Source of the DNA: Diploscapter coronatus
Taxonomy: Eukaryota; Nematoda; Chromadorea; Rhabditida; Rhabditidae
Assembly: GCA_964036155.1 (NCBI GenBank)
Contig: OZ038423.1
Location: forward strand, 78,631,249 to 78,695,248
Length of the DNA: 64,000 bases
Direction of reading: 5' to 3'
Shown: one piece after another, positions 12,605-24,244 of the stretch
How positions within the stretch are numbered: position 1 is the first letter of the stretch
Layout: each line of letters starts with the position of its first letter
Position numbers and translations under genes: made by a program
Notes under the pieces: generated by a model
Told to the model about the DNA's origin: nothing
The model's database searches: none
Seen by the model: the letters and a program-made list of their open reading frames with translations, nothing else

Positions 12605-13974
12605 GCAAGCAGATTTAATAAAAACTAATTGGAATGTTTGAGCTGCGAGAACTTGTGTCCCAAAACAAATGCGTTTTTATACCAAAATGAGTATTTTCAT
12701 ATCAAAGAGAGAATGAAGGAATAGCGTAAGTGAGAAAAAGAGATAGAGAAATAGCGTTTGGGACACAACTATTCACTTTTGAAACAAAAGTACTCTAGCC
12801 AAAATTTCTATATGCCAGCCTTTAAAAGTGGCTTCGAAACTGAAATTACTGTATAACATTTTACACTTCCCATAAAAATACTCGATTCTATCAAGAAAAA
12901 GATAAATGACATAAATTAGAAAAAAAACGAGATTTATTATTGACAAAGAGCAAGCGTTATTTACCTTGCTATTTTCAGGCTCGCCACGAACCTGCCTTCT
13001 GTCTCGATTCTTCATTTGATTTTCTTTTCCAATGATTATGGTTTGATCCTCGGTTTTATCGTTTTTCAGATGACTGTTGTCGAAATTTTAATCCTTTTCA
13101 TTTCGTCGTTTCATTTTTCCTTATTTATTATACATTCGTGTTTTTGGTTGTTCAAATAAACGAGGGCAATGAGTGAATTTCGACATGTATTTGCACAGAA
13201 TTTTTATAGGATCATGTCACGATGCTCGTGAATATGCGCAAGAGTTTGAAAGCTCGTGATTCAGTTTTTTTAGTTTTAATTTGTAAAGTTCATCCATTTT
13301 TCTTTATCATTTTAGCTTCAGAATTTCATGAAATCTCCATGAAGATCACCTTATCGAGTGACTTTTCAAGGTTTTTGAAGAGAAAATAATCAACTTGCGA
13401 AGACTATTTAGTTTTTTTTCGGTTTTATCAATCCATTAAAAAAACTGCTCTAACTTTTAAGAAAAAATTCCTTATCACTATCTTATCTTATCTCTCGATA
13501 TTTGCGATTTTTGAAGGTTGATCAGCTTTTTGAGAGTTTTGTTTCAAATTCCATTGCCAATTGTCACAGTTTTGACGCACTTCCTGCCTTCTCCCGTGCG
13601 TCTTTTTTCACTCGAAAACTCGTGCATTTTTCTCCCTTCTCTATTTTCTCTGCGTCTCTCCCCTCCCCCTTCTATTGCCCCCTCACTTTATATCGACGTT
13701 TCTCTCTGGCCGTCAGCCAGGACGGAAAGCGTTGTTCCACTCCTTCACCTTATCATTTCGCCAATTTATTTATTATCAGATTATCAATATTGCTGCTGAT
13801 CGAGCACAATCACATGAGCATCCAGAATATTCCGAGCCCGCTGCCAAATTGTCAAAATTTTCGTTTTCCACTTGTCATCGCTAAAATTTAGACCTGTTAT
13901 TAGTGAATTGCCAGAAAATTGACGATCCGGTGGCAATTATAAATGTTTCAGAGTTCAGAACTGGAAATGGTAGA
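12605..13974. promoter_or_regulatory. Intergenic and promoter region of the SUCO gene
   Basis: The left part holds the pbs-6 poly(A) signal and the inverted repeat at 12653-12769. The right part (13550-13740) is strongly pyrimidine-rich and contains CTGCGTCTCTC at 13650-13660. A 15-bp string around it (TTCTCTGCGTCTCTC) is identical to one upstream of the poly(A)-binding protein gene at about 45456-45470. From memory, CTGCGTCT is a known promoter motif in Caenorhabditis. A 3' splice site (GTTTCAG, ending near 13951) lies 23 bp before the ATG and could take a spliced leader. Confidence 0.5.
12653..12769. repeat. 12-bp terminal inverted repeat element
   Basis: TTGTGTCCCAAA (12653-12664) and TTTGGGACACAA (12758-12769) are perfect complements. 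AATGCG and AGCGTT flank them on the inner side. The element spans 117 bp and lies just after the pbs-6 poly(A) signal. The middle is purine-rich and does not fold. Confidence 0.65.
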
Positions 13975-16900
13975 ATGAAACATCGGCAAAAATACCGACA
14001 TCCCTCCCTACTCGTGCTCAGTTTGAGGCTTCTTTTACTGCAGGTGGCAGTCAAGTAAGTCATTTTTAGCATTTTTAAATCAAAAATCAATAAATTTGCA
14101 ACATTTCTATAAGGTTTTCTGCAGAAAAAATAAAATTTTATAAGAAAATCGATAGGAAAAACGAAGATAGCTTGATTTTTTTCTTATAAAATATCGATTT
14201 TCTTGCAGTTTCCCAGTTTCTTCTTCCTGTCGAGCCACTGGCCTGAATCTTTCATTTCCGCCATACAACTTCCCTGCGTTGATTCGAGGAGAATTCCCTG
14301 CAAATGAGGATTTGGCAAGGGAAATTGAAAGGTTAGATATTTTACTGAAAATCAAAGTCTAAAAATGGACTATCAATTACGGGCATTTTTCTTGAAAATT
14401 GTCAGGATGAATAAGGAAAATGAGGAGGAATACATAAACTCTAACGTTGAGATTTTATAGTTTCTGCAAACGACATATTTTCAGAAGTCAAAATGTCTGC
14501 CACAAAGTGCTGCCTCCAATTAACCCATCGACCTTTGCTCCTCCGTTAGGTCGATGCGACGGCACAACAACACCAACTCCATTACAGGCTGAAATTTCTG
14601 CCCAAAGGTCGAATTTTTCTCTTTATTTTTCGAAAAAATGAGGACTAAGGTGAACAGATTTTTCAGATGAACATTTTGAACGCGAACTGAATATTTTTGA
14701 TATCAAGATTAGTATTTTTCTAGAAATTTTTCTAAAATTTTAATTTTTTTTAATTGCTTGAATTTCAACATTTTTCAGCAACGATACTCTCTCAGCATCG
14801 GGAAACGATACGGGTGCTGATTTCAATGAAACTGAGAAAAAGCAGCCCGTCATAGCGACTTTCGACGAGTGGACCAAGCAGAAACTCAACAAGAAAGAGC
14901 AACTCAACAAACAGCCCACTAATTCCAATGCTGTGAGATTTTTTATTATTTAAATTTCTCCTCTAAACTTATCTTCCTAAAGGTATATAAAATCAAATAG
15001 TTTCGTAAAAATCCTTCTATTGCTAATTTTATCGATAACTTTAGTAATATATAATTTTTAAAGGAAAACGTTGTACTAAACTTTAATATTGGAGCATATT
15101 TATGAGAATAAAGTTGGGGGTCGAATTTCTCGAGAACTTGAAATTTCCAGATCCCCAGCAGCCAAACAGCCACCCAACCCGGTCAACCACATGTAAATCT
15201 GCCTCCTCCCGCCGCAGCTCATTCCAGGAATTATGTGAGTTTTTTTTAAAATAAAATTACGTTCTTTTTTAATTTTCCATTTACAGGCCAGCAAAGAGTG
15301 CGGCGCAAAAATACTCGCCAGCAATCCGGAAGCGGAAAACACGAAGGCTGTTCTCAATGATAAAGTAAAAATTGGTGTTTAATTTCTTTTGGATAAAAGC
15401 CGATTGGTATACTTTTTATTGGTTCCTTTCAGGAAATGGATGAATACATGAGGATACCGTGCGAAAAGGCTCCGAATAAATTCCTGATTGTCGAACTTTG
15501 CGAAACGATTCAGGTATATATATATAATTACTTGTAAAAATTCCGAAATTCAATCTTTTGTAAAAAAAATCCCTAACAAATCTGACCATTAATTAAAATG
15601 CAATTTTCAGCCCCAAAAAATCGAGCTTGCCAACCTGGAGCTGTTTTCGTCTGGTCCGAAGGAGGTCCGCGTGTTCGCATCGGAACGATATCCGGCAACG
15701 GAATGGGTGCTGGCTGCCGAATTGCAAGTGGCTGATTCGAGGCAGCTGCAATCATTCACCATACAGAAATCGCCCTATGCCAAATTCATCAAGGTTAGAT
15801 TTTCGTGCACTTTTCCTTGACTTTTAAAAAGATTTTTGTACATGATTTAGATTTTTTATTTCAGCTGGATTTCCTCTCCCATTTCGGCAATGAGCACTAC
15901 TGCACTCTATCACTGCTCAAAGTGCTCGGCATGTCAATGGTGGACGAATACGAATTGGAGGTTTGTAAAATTTTATTCAACTATTTGGAGACTATAATAG
16001 TATAACTTGTAAAATATAAAGGAAAGGCTAAAGAAAAGCGGGTGTAGCGTAGCTTGCATGCTATCTCGTATGCCTTACTCTCATGCATATCATGAAATTT
16101 CCAACCTGCATTTTTTCATTAATTTACGAAATGTAGGCCCAATCAACGCTAACCGAAGTGGCTCCCCCTTCAAGCGATGGTATGGCGGCGTCCTCATCAG
16201 CTTTTCCAGCGGCAACGCAGCAACTCGTCGATTCGACTCCAGGTCAAACGGGAACCATTGAAAGCCCATTCCAGCAATCTGTGGATGTCGAGAAAAAGGA
16301 AGAAATTGCGAAGGTAATCAGATTTTTCTCTTCAAATTTTAAGCCTCGTTCAGTATTGTGATAAAATAGTCTGGTCAAACTTTCAAAAGGTTATTTTTAA
16401 AAAATTTATAACTAGAAAAATGATATTATTTCAGGTTGAGCCTGAACAGGACACCAAAGTGACAGAGAAAAAGTCATCGACAAACGAGAAGAATCTGAGT
16501 GGAAGTGCAGCGGAGGTTATTGGAAAGGTAATTTTTAATGAATTTTAAAATCATTCGATTTTTTCTTCAAACTTATTTTGCAGGTTGTGAATGGCGAGTT
16601 GCTGAATGAATTGGTGAACAAGGTGAAGAATTTGGTAGTCGATCCGAGGAAGAGCAAGCAGGCGAAGAATCAGACTGCAAAAAGGAATAGGTATCTATTC
16701 TAGTTTCTTTGCAAAATATTACTCCCAAATATATAAATATTGAAGTGTAAAACAGTTTAAAAGACAAATATTCTAAATGTTTGTTTCCAACTTCATGCAA
16801 TTTGAATAATTGAATTTCAGCTCATATCGTACTCGAATCTCGGTCTGCACCAAGTGCACTCGCGAACAGTTGCAGCCGAGAAAATCGAACTTCTTCTGCC

Positions 16901-19305
16901 ACGCATTCTTCGCTGACAACGTCGCCAACTTCTCGACTTCTAGAAAGTAACAAAATGCTTAAAATGTGCTAATTTGAAGAGCAGCGTAGTAAAAATGCTA
17001 CTTTCACATCGTTTATTAATCTTTTTCATTTTATAAATTTGAGATTAATTAGAGTTCTTTCAAAAATTTCAAGATACAGATTTGCCTTTCAGCCCCCGAT
17101 ACGACTCGCGCAATTTACTGAGCAACTTCTGGCGAAGAAGGAACGAATTCATCCGGAAGAATTACCAGAGTCTCCGAAGGAAAAAGGTCGGAATTTTCGC
17201 TATTTTTGAAAATTTATTTGATTTTTCAGACCTTGCAAGAAGAAAAGGAGTCAAAATCGGCGAAGGCTCAGAGGGAAAAGGAGGAAAGTCAGAAGTCGGA
17301 CGTGAAGGAAAAAGTCAACGTGAAAATTTCTGAACAACAGAGGGAAGAGAAGAAAGACTTTCCTGATGTCCAGAAGAACATTGAAGATCAGGCAAAAGTC
17401 CAGGAAATCCCTCCATCTGTTTCTGATTCGTCAACTCAGCCTGCATCCGGAACCAGTCAAAATCAGAAACCACCTGCTGCATCTGAGCCTGTTCCTGAAC
17501 AACTACAACAAATGGCGCAGAATCATCAAAATGGCAATCAGCAAAATCAACAGCAACAACAACAAACCGTGCTTCCTGCCACTTCGCTCAGTCATAAAGT
17601 AGGAATTATTCTTGCAAAAATTGCGGCTTTTTCTATAGCATTTCTTACCATCAAACAAAGTTGATAGGGAAATTCTTTATGATTTCATACGACAAAATAT
17701 CGCAAAGATTACTACTACTTTTGTTTTCTGACAAATTTGACGCAGAATTTTCGGAGTTTAAATTTTTCAACGAACTGGACTATTTTTCAGGAATCGGTGT
17801 TCATGAAGTTGAACAAGCGAATCGCGACCCTAGAGATGAACATGTCGCTGAGCAGCGAGTACCTCAGCGAGCTGAGCAGACAGTATGTCGAGCAGGTAAG
17901 TTATTCAGAAACAATTTATCCTATCCTTAAATTTTATAATTTTGCAAAAACGTTATGATACAGTTTACATTTTGAATCCAAAGTTGAGATATTGATTTTA
18001 AAAAAAAATTGGAAATTTGATTACAGACAGAGCAGCAGAACAAGGCTCTGCAGGAGGCAAAAATCGCTGCAGAGAAACTGATTAAGGAAGCGGTTGAAAG
18101 AGTGGAACAGGATGCTGAGAAGAAGGTGGATTCTTTTTTGTGATTTCTCGATTTTTAAAAATATTCAATTTTCAGATATCCTCTCTAAAATCCGACGTTG
18201 AGGCCCTATCGGAATGGATGAAATCTCAGCAGAAGAAGAGTGCGGAGTTGACTGTTTGGAAGAGACATTCACAGGTAAAATTAGCAAAAAACTAATTTGA
18301 ATCTGAATTTTGAATTTCAATTCCAGAAAGACTTTACCTGCTCAGCAGCAGCTTCAGCAATGCAGACGCAGGCTGAAATGATCTCCCGATTCGTGCATGC
18401 GGTCGATGAGAAATTGGAACAAATGTGGACAGTAAGAATATTTTAATAAGACTAAAAACTAGCATAAATCTTTTTCAATGCAAAATTCTCGTATTTTGAC
18501 AATGAGGCAGATCTTCAATAAAGACCAACACTAGCATAAATCTACTCAAATGCTGAACTTTAGTGTCTTTTTACGAAAGGAGTAGGTTTCTCTTTTAGAC
18601 TGAGAATTAACATAAATTCGATCAAATGACATACGAAAAATTTCATTGTTCATTTAGAAAATTTCAAATTTATTGACTCTTTTTTCAGACAGAGCAAGTG
18701 CTGTTCCTGATCGTGGTCATCCAGCTCGGCATGTATTCTCTGCAGAAGACGATGCATTGGATTTACGAAAAACGGCAGCAGAATGAAGCAGAAGAAAAAG
18801 AGGCCGATCAGAAACAGAAGGTTGGATTTTTCCTTTATTTTTGAACTTCTAGGGAATATTGTTGGTAATGAAGGAAAATAGGTGAACTCCCAAGAAGCCT
18901 ACTTTTTGCATCGAATAGATTTTCGATGCGCGAATTGTAATGTAATGCGACCTGCTTTCCCTTTCTTTCTACAAGGTTTCGACAAAAAACGAATGACACT
19001 AATTAGCGTTACTACAAAAGGGGTAGAGATCATGAGAGAAAACAATATGTAATTTTCTCTAGAAAGGGGTTTTTAAAAGAATTAATATTTCTCGAGGTTT
19101 AGCAGAAATTAGTAAAATTATAAATTTGCAGAAATTCGAAGAGAAGCTGCTGAAGAAAGTAGACAGAATTTTGCGGGAGGCCAAACGAGATATGCACCAA
19201 ATCAGAAGGCAGAGAAGGAAAGACATCTACAGATTCGGCTGTTCTAGATTGGCGAGGCTGCAAAATGGAAGGAGAAAATATTTGCAGATCAGAAAACAGG
19301 CTTGA
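13975..19305 (+). CDS. SUCO: SUN domain-containing ossification factor homologue (SUCO/Slp1)
   Basis: SUCO/Slp1 proteins are ER membrane glycoproteins with a luminal SUN domain. In yeast, Slp1 works with Emp65 to protect folding of soluble ER proteins. About 21 short exons join in frame to roughly 900 aa. Seen: a signal peptide ([15 protein letters not shown]), the family motif [10 protein letters not shown], a SUN domain ([13 protein letters not shown] ... [20 protein letters not shown] ... [19 protein letters not shown] ... [15 protein letters not shown] segment, then SMVDEYE), a long low-complexity Gln-rich stretch, then the SUCO hallmark [20 protein letters not shown], coiled coil, a transmembrane segment ([15 protein letters not shown]) and a basic cytosolic tail. 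The [10 protein letters not shown] box separates it from LINC-complex SUN proteins. The exon ending near 16950 could read into a stop or use the adjacent GT donor; the donor restores the frame. Confidence 0.9.
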
Positions 19306-20589
19306 AGGCTTGAAGGAAGGTTTCATGAAGGTCAATTATAAAGGTCGTTAAAATCACCTTCTCTTTCTGTAAATGTCATCCAATTTCTTTTGAAATAATA
19401 CTAGGAAAGAAATAAGATGACATTTACACGAGAGGGGGTGATCATATCCGAGTAATCTTTATAAGGGACTGGAGTTGGATGCAAACAGGAGTAAACGGGA
19501 AATGCACCCGGTGAGGCTATGTTCCCTTTTCGTACAATTCGATAATTCACGGGGTTTACTCGAATTCTTATGTGAATACCGTATTACTTAATAGAAGTCC
19601 CAAGACTTTAACTTTTCGACACAATAATAAAGAGGTCTTTTATTATAGAATACTGTAAATCGACTTTGTTGATCAAAGTCTGAATTTTATATTCAATTAT
19701 CATTGATTTGAACATTTGTGAAAGTTTCGAATTAATGATAGAACTTCGCTGATTTCTATGCTCTTCTGACTACTATAATTGACTTTTCCCATGTGTAAAA
19801 GCGGGTATTTTTCGTAGCAAATCTTGTGAAATTCGAATGTGATACATAAATTGATAGACTTTGCTCATTCGCAAGTCATTTCTGTCACAAAGTTTTCCTA
19901 ACTTCTAAACAAATCTATATTTTTGATACTTCACACACGGGTTTTCTGTGCTCTTCGCTTTCGGGATTCTGGAAAAAAACATTAGAATTACTGAGCTAAA
20001 TTTTTATATTCATTCGCTAGCTAGAAGGATAATTTCTCATATGCTGGTCTGTAAAAGATAGCTTTTTTCTTCTCAACTGTTGTAAAAGTTATTTTCTTCC
20101 TCCATTCTGAAAATTCAAGTAATTCAACTATAAATAGAAATTTTCGCTTAAATGCTATTGTAAACTTGCAATATAAACAGTAAATTATTTACTGTTTAAC
20201 CCTAAAATAAATATTTTAGAAATCGTTCTGATCGTGCTTTTTTATATATCGATTTAGAAAGAACCGACATTGGACTTTCAGAAGAGTAATTGTCGTTTTA
20301 GAAGGACAATTTCGATGAACAAGTCAATTTGGACACAGTTCGGCAAAACTGGTATTGGAGGCTAAGGAGAGCGACTTTATTGAAGTCGACAAAATTTAGA
20401 TAGTTTAGTAATCGATATGGTGATCATAGAATTTAGGGATTATGTTAACGTCAGATTTTTCTTTAGTGTGAAGATCAACGCATTTAGCTGATCATTTCAT
20501 ATTTTAGTGGCTTACAGATTTTATTCCACGAAAAATAAATATTACTCAATAGGTTGAAATAAATAACAATGAATTGATAGAATGGTATC
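19306..20589. other. Convergent intergenic region, SUCO / RS protein
   Basis: Apart from the long hairpin at 19353-19443, the region is AT-rich and has no supported exon. Several AATAAA-type signals occur (for example near 20537 on the + strand). Confidence 0.5.
19353..19443. repeat. Long near-continuous hairpin after SUCO
   Basis: ATCACCTTCTCTTTCTGTAA plus ATGTCATC on the left pairs with GATGACATTTACACGAGAGG plus GGGTGAT on the right. The stem continues inward through ATTTCTTT / AAAGAAAT, leaving a loop of about 15 nt. It is a 91-nt fold with few mismatches, 48 bp after the SUCO stop. It could be part of the 3' UTR, a fold-back transposon remnant or a microRNA-like precursor. Confidence 0.65.
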
Positions 20590-21988
20590 TTAGATGGCAT
20601 TTTGAATCGCATTCTGTTTCTCGGCGCGCCATTTCGTCAGCCAATTCTGCCTGCGAGTTTCTTCATCGATTTCGAACAGCGGATGGATTAGGGAGGCTCT
20701 GAAATAAAAAAACGAAATAATAAGTTACTGTAAAATCGAAAAATTTCAAAAATATTTCATATTATAGTGCACTAATGTCCATAACGAGAGAAAATCATTT
20801 TTATCCCAATGAAGATTACTTCTATTTCGAAGAAAAGACGTGAAGACCAGCTTATTTTGTATTAAATAAGAAAGATAATTTAAACAAGTTTCTACCTCGG
20901 TTCTGGCGGCAACGACATTTCGATATCCTTCGTTCCGATCTCCTTCCCCTTTTCCTTCTTCACCATGCCGGTCTTCATTTCATTGCTGGCCCACATCGGG
21001 CCGAACATGGCCCGTTCGTGCTCAGAGATGTTCCTTTCCTCTTTCTGTTCTCGAGTTTCGTTGGCTGATGGCTGTAAAGTCAAAATTCAACTTCTCCCAT
21101 TTATTATTCTGGAAATTTGACAATTCATAAAGTTAAAAATGGTATATTTCTTATTCGAATGACCATAGAAAATTCCATCCAAAGGTCATATATTTCCAGA
21201 ATAAGATACTGATTTTTAAAAATAAAAATTACCTTATTCGCTTGATCTCTGCTGGATTTGAACTGCGCCGGCCGGAAATCACCGTCCTCGATTCGCTCGA
21301 TTTCCCTACTTCGATGTGACATCTCGGAGAAGGAATAGGTTTCTGAATTTCAAATTTCAGGCTAAAATATGAAAACTCGTAGTTTATGCTACCATTGGAA
21401 CTGGTGCTGACAGGTTTTCTTTCGTCTTCGCTTCTTTCCTTCATCTGTGCTATGTCATCTCTGAAATTAAATTCAATTAAAAATAACTTTAATCCTGGAT
21501 TACATGTTTTAAGGTATTTGGAAAGATGATGATATCATGTCGCGAATCATATGTAAAATAGGTTGGGGGATGGCAGAATAAGGCATCTTTCATGTTATCA
21601 TTTCATTATATCTCGTGTCATGATGTTATACGGTTTTCAAATTGCCACATTTTAAGTCTATGATAGATTGACTGAATCTGATACTTGGCCTGTTTGAGTC
21701 CGGTCTGCATTTTCTCTTTCATCTTTTGCACTTGCGAACTCGCACTTCTACTGTCGCTTCCCCTTTTCGGTTCATTGCTTCGGCTTCGACCCCGTCTTCT
21801 GTCGCGGTCTCGCTCGCGCGAGCGGGAGCGTTTTCTGAAAATACAGACAAATTATTTTACTGACTTTTCATTAGAAACGCGATCAGGATCTTCATCAAAA
21901 TACCACTTTTCAAATAATTTGAACATAGCTAAAAATAATAGGAATAGTTATACCTTGATTTTTTGGATTCTGATTTATCGCGTCCCAT
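20590..21988 (-). CDS. Small arginine/serine-rich (RS) protein
   Basis: Six exons join in phase to about 240 aa. The protein starts MGRDKSESKKSRKRSRSRER and continues as an RS/RD dipeptide domain. Then come a helical stretch (SSQVQKMKEKMQTGLKQAKY), Glu/Ser-rich linkers, and a better ordered C-terminus with FGPMWASNEMKTGM and LFEIDEETRRQNWLTKWRAE, ending KQNAIQNAI. RS domains usually place proteins in nuclear speckles and pre-mRNA processing, so a splicing-related role is likely, but I do not recognise the family. There is no RRM or zinc finger. The defined C-terminal block suggests a conserved partner-binding region rather than pure low complexity. Every junction keeps the frame, so the gene is real. 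Confidence 0.75.
21516..21645. repeat. Imperfect fold-back element in RS protein intron
   Basis: GATATCATGTCGCGAATCAT on the left roughly pairs with TATCTCGTGTCATGATGTTAT on the right, framed by ATTTGGAAA and TTTTCAAAT. The frame resembles the ATTTGGAAACCG ends of family B, but the match is loose. Confidence 0.4.
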
Positions 21989-22210
21989 TTTGTGAGCCGA
22001 TTCTGAAATTTAATTATCATTACCTGTCAGCTAATACTTCTTAATTAGCAGTTCCCTAGCAACTCATCCTCACTCTTCATCTCTTCATATATCCTATTAT
22101 CTTATTCTCATTGTTCATCGTTAGATCTTTCAAAAAGTTTCGAAATTGAAAATTTGCATTATTTAATTTTCATTGTCATTTTCGCTCTAGTCATAAATAA
22201 CAGGTTTGCT

Positions 22211-22348
22211 GTATAATACACCGCCGATACACCGATCCGTCTGTATTAGATATCGAATTCTAGAGTGAGGGAATATAGGCAAAGAGGAGAAATAAGACAA
22301 AGAGCGGGTGTCTTTTACAGGCGTGTCGGTGTTCCGGCGGTATATAAC
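22211..22348. repeat. Terminal inverted repeat element
   Basis: The left arm GTATAATACACCGCCGATAC (then ACCGA) and the right arm (complement of GTTATATACCGCCGGAACAC, then CGA) pair over about 23 bp with few mismatches. The element is about 138 bp and the interior has no coding frame. This looks like a MITE, with no relative seen elsewhere in the window. Confidence 0.7.
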
Positions 22349-24209
22349 ACAGGAGGCCTAAATAACATAAGAAGAACATGTATGCTAATTTCTAAATTTC
22401 AAGAACTTATCGAATGACCCAATAATTACCAGTTTCCTAGCAGCTCATATTCATCTTTATCCATTTACTTATCCCTTCTCATAGCCCCTAATATCCTTCT
22501 CACTTCCTTGCTCTAATATCTAACTTCTCTATTATTCAATTTGTCCTACTGTAATGCAATCATCGAGTCATAATGGTGGACCTTGTGGCCTGATTCGATC
22601 CCTGAGGATTTTCAAACGAATAGAATTCAATTCCGCCTTTATCGAGCCATAAATAGTATCAATTTTGCTGATTGTGGCGAAGTTTGTCAAAAATGTTCTG
22701 ATTCCCCGGAATTTGTCACGAGATTTCATCATTGCCATAGGATGAAAACGGTTTTTTTTAAACAGGGCTGGACAAACTTTCTTTTTGTTCTTGAAATTCT
22801 TTGTCTTTGAGAGTTTTTGGGGGCTTTGACTTGGAGTTTTAAGAATGAAGTCTTGATATAGAAAAAAAGGATGAACTTTACACAGAAGGATAAATTATGG
22901 AAAGATAGATGAAATGTACGGATTGTTTTGATAAAGTACGGAGTAGGCACGCGTTCTATGCTAATAGCAAAAGGACTTGACTGACAGTTGAATGACCTCG
23001 CACCTCGGGTAACATTTCCGGGTGGGGAGGAGAACACGAGCTGATGTGACTGTCGGGCATGCAAGTCGGAAGACTATCAAAGAAACAGTCAAGTATGAGA
23101 ATAGCATTGTTGAATACTGTAGATTTCGTATTGTAAATGCAATCTGTTTTATTTTAGATTTATGGTGAAAATATTCATTCGTGATGATACATATTGTGTT
23201 GATTGTTGATTTATACAAAGACCCATCCCATTCTGATGACTATGCTTTCCTCCGCTTTTCTTCTCTCCCTAATCCTTCCAGCTTATTCTTATCCGCGGTT
23301 GTTCTTGTTTGTGTTATGATTCGTCTTTCTTTCGGCTGAATATGACTGTTCGAAAGCAAGAAAGTGTATCTTCCATAAGGAAGAATCACAGAATTTGTCT
23401 ATCTGTCGCCTATTTAGTCAACTTCATTCATAGACTTAATTTCCAACTTATGTAGCTAATTCAACATTTTCATAATATTTCCAAATTTATAGCAAACTCA
23501 ATAAAGACCTGCCAAATGCCTTCCATTCTAATTTCCCACAATCCCGTAATCACGGCTATCAATTACCACTGCTCCACTCAATTCTTTCAATTGTCTTGTC
23601 AATTCCTATTATGGCTACCAACTGTGAGACAAAACAAACAATCATTGCATGGGAAGTCACTTCCTGCGAGAATAAGTCGCTGAACATTCAAAATACGGCC
23701 AGATAAAAGAATAGAAGGCTAGAAAATATGACGCAATCATAAGAATAGCGGATTTGAAGTCGATCGGAAGCTAGGCCTCAAGAAAGGGAGTCCGACGCTT
23801 TAAGCAGCTGCAATGTTTATCGAATTGCGTGATAGATTTGGATAAACCCTTACACAGAAATTATGAAAAAAGTCTAAATTTGAATTTCAATCTATAATTT
23901 CGAGAAAAAAATCGTTATTCTTTGCTTTGCCTTACTCAATGAAAAACTTCAGTTATTCAACTTTCTAACTTTTCTCCAATGTTTTCCAGTTTTTGCATGC
24001 AACAGTCTCGAATGTTCGCCCACTTGATCAATTATTTCAATTTCTCGTCCATCTGCATCTCCTTCAGTTATGAATTCGTCTCGCTTCTCCAGTAGTCTCA
24101 GGCCCGCGTCTTTCAGCTTCTTCCTTCTTCATCCAAATAACAAAGTGGATTATGCTCGGCTGATTGGTGCTCGAATTTAAGCAGGCTGGCAGCCAAAGGA
24201 AGTCCCCTC

Positions 24210-24244
24210 CCAGGCTAAGCGCCTAAGCGACATGCTTAGCCAGG
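24210..24244. repeat. Short GC-rich stem-loop
   Basis: CAGGCTAAGC and GCTTAGCCAG can pair over 8-9 bp around a 13-nt loop (GCCTAAGCGACAT), within a locally GC-rich block (24180-24250) in otherwise AT-rich DNA. It could be an RNA hairpin or a dyad protein site. Function unknown. Confidence 0.4.

Noticed and set aside
13975..19305. SUCO gene as a nuclear-envelope LINC SUN protein (UNC-84-like)
   Set aside because: The [10 protein letters not shown] block, the FDEW motif, the position of the SUN domain in the middle and the C-terminal transmembrane segment fit SUCO/Slp1, not UNC-84.
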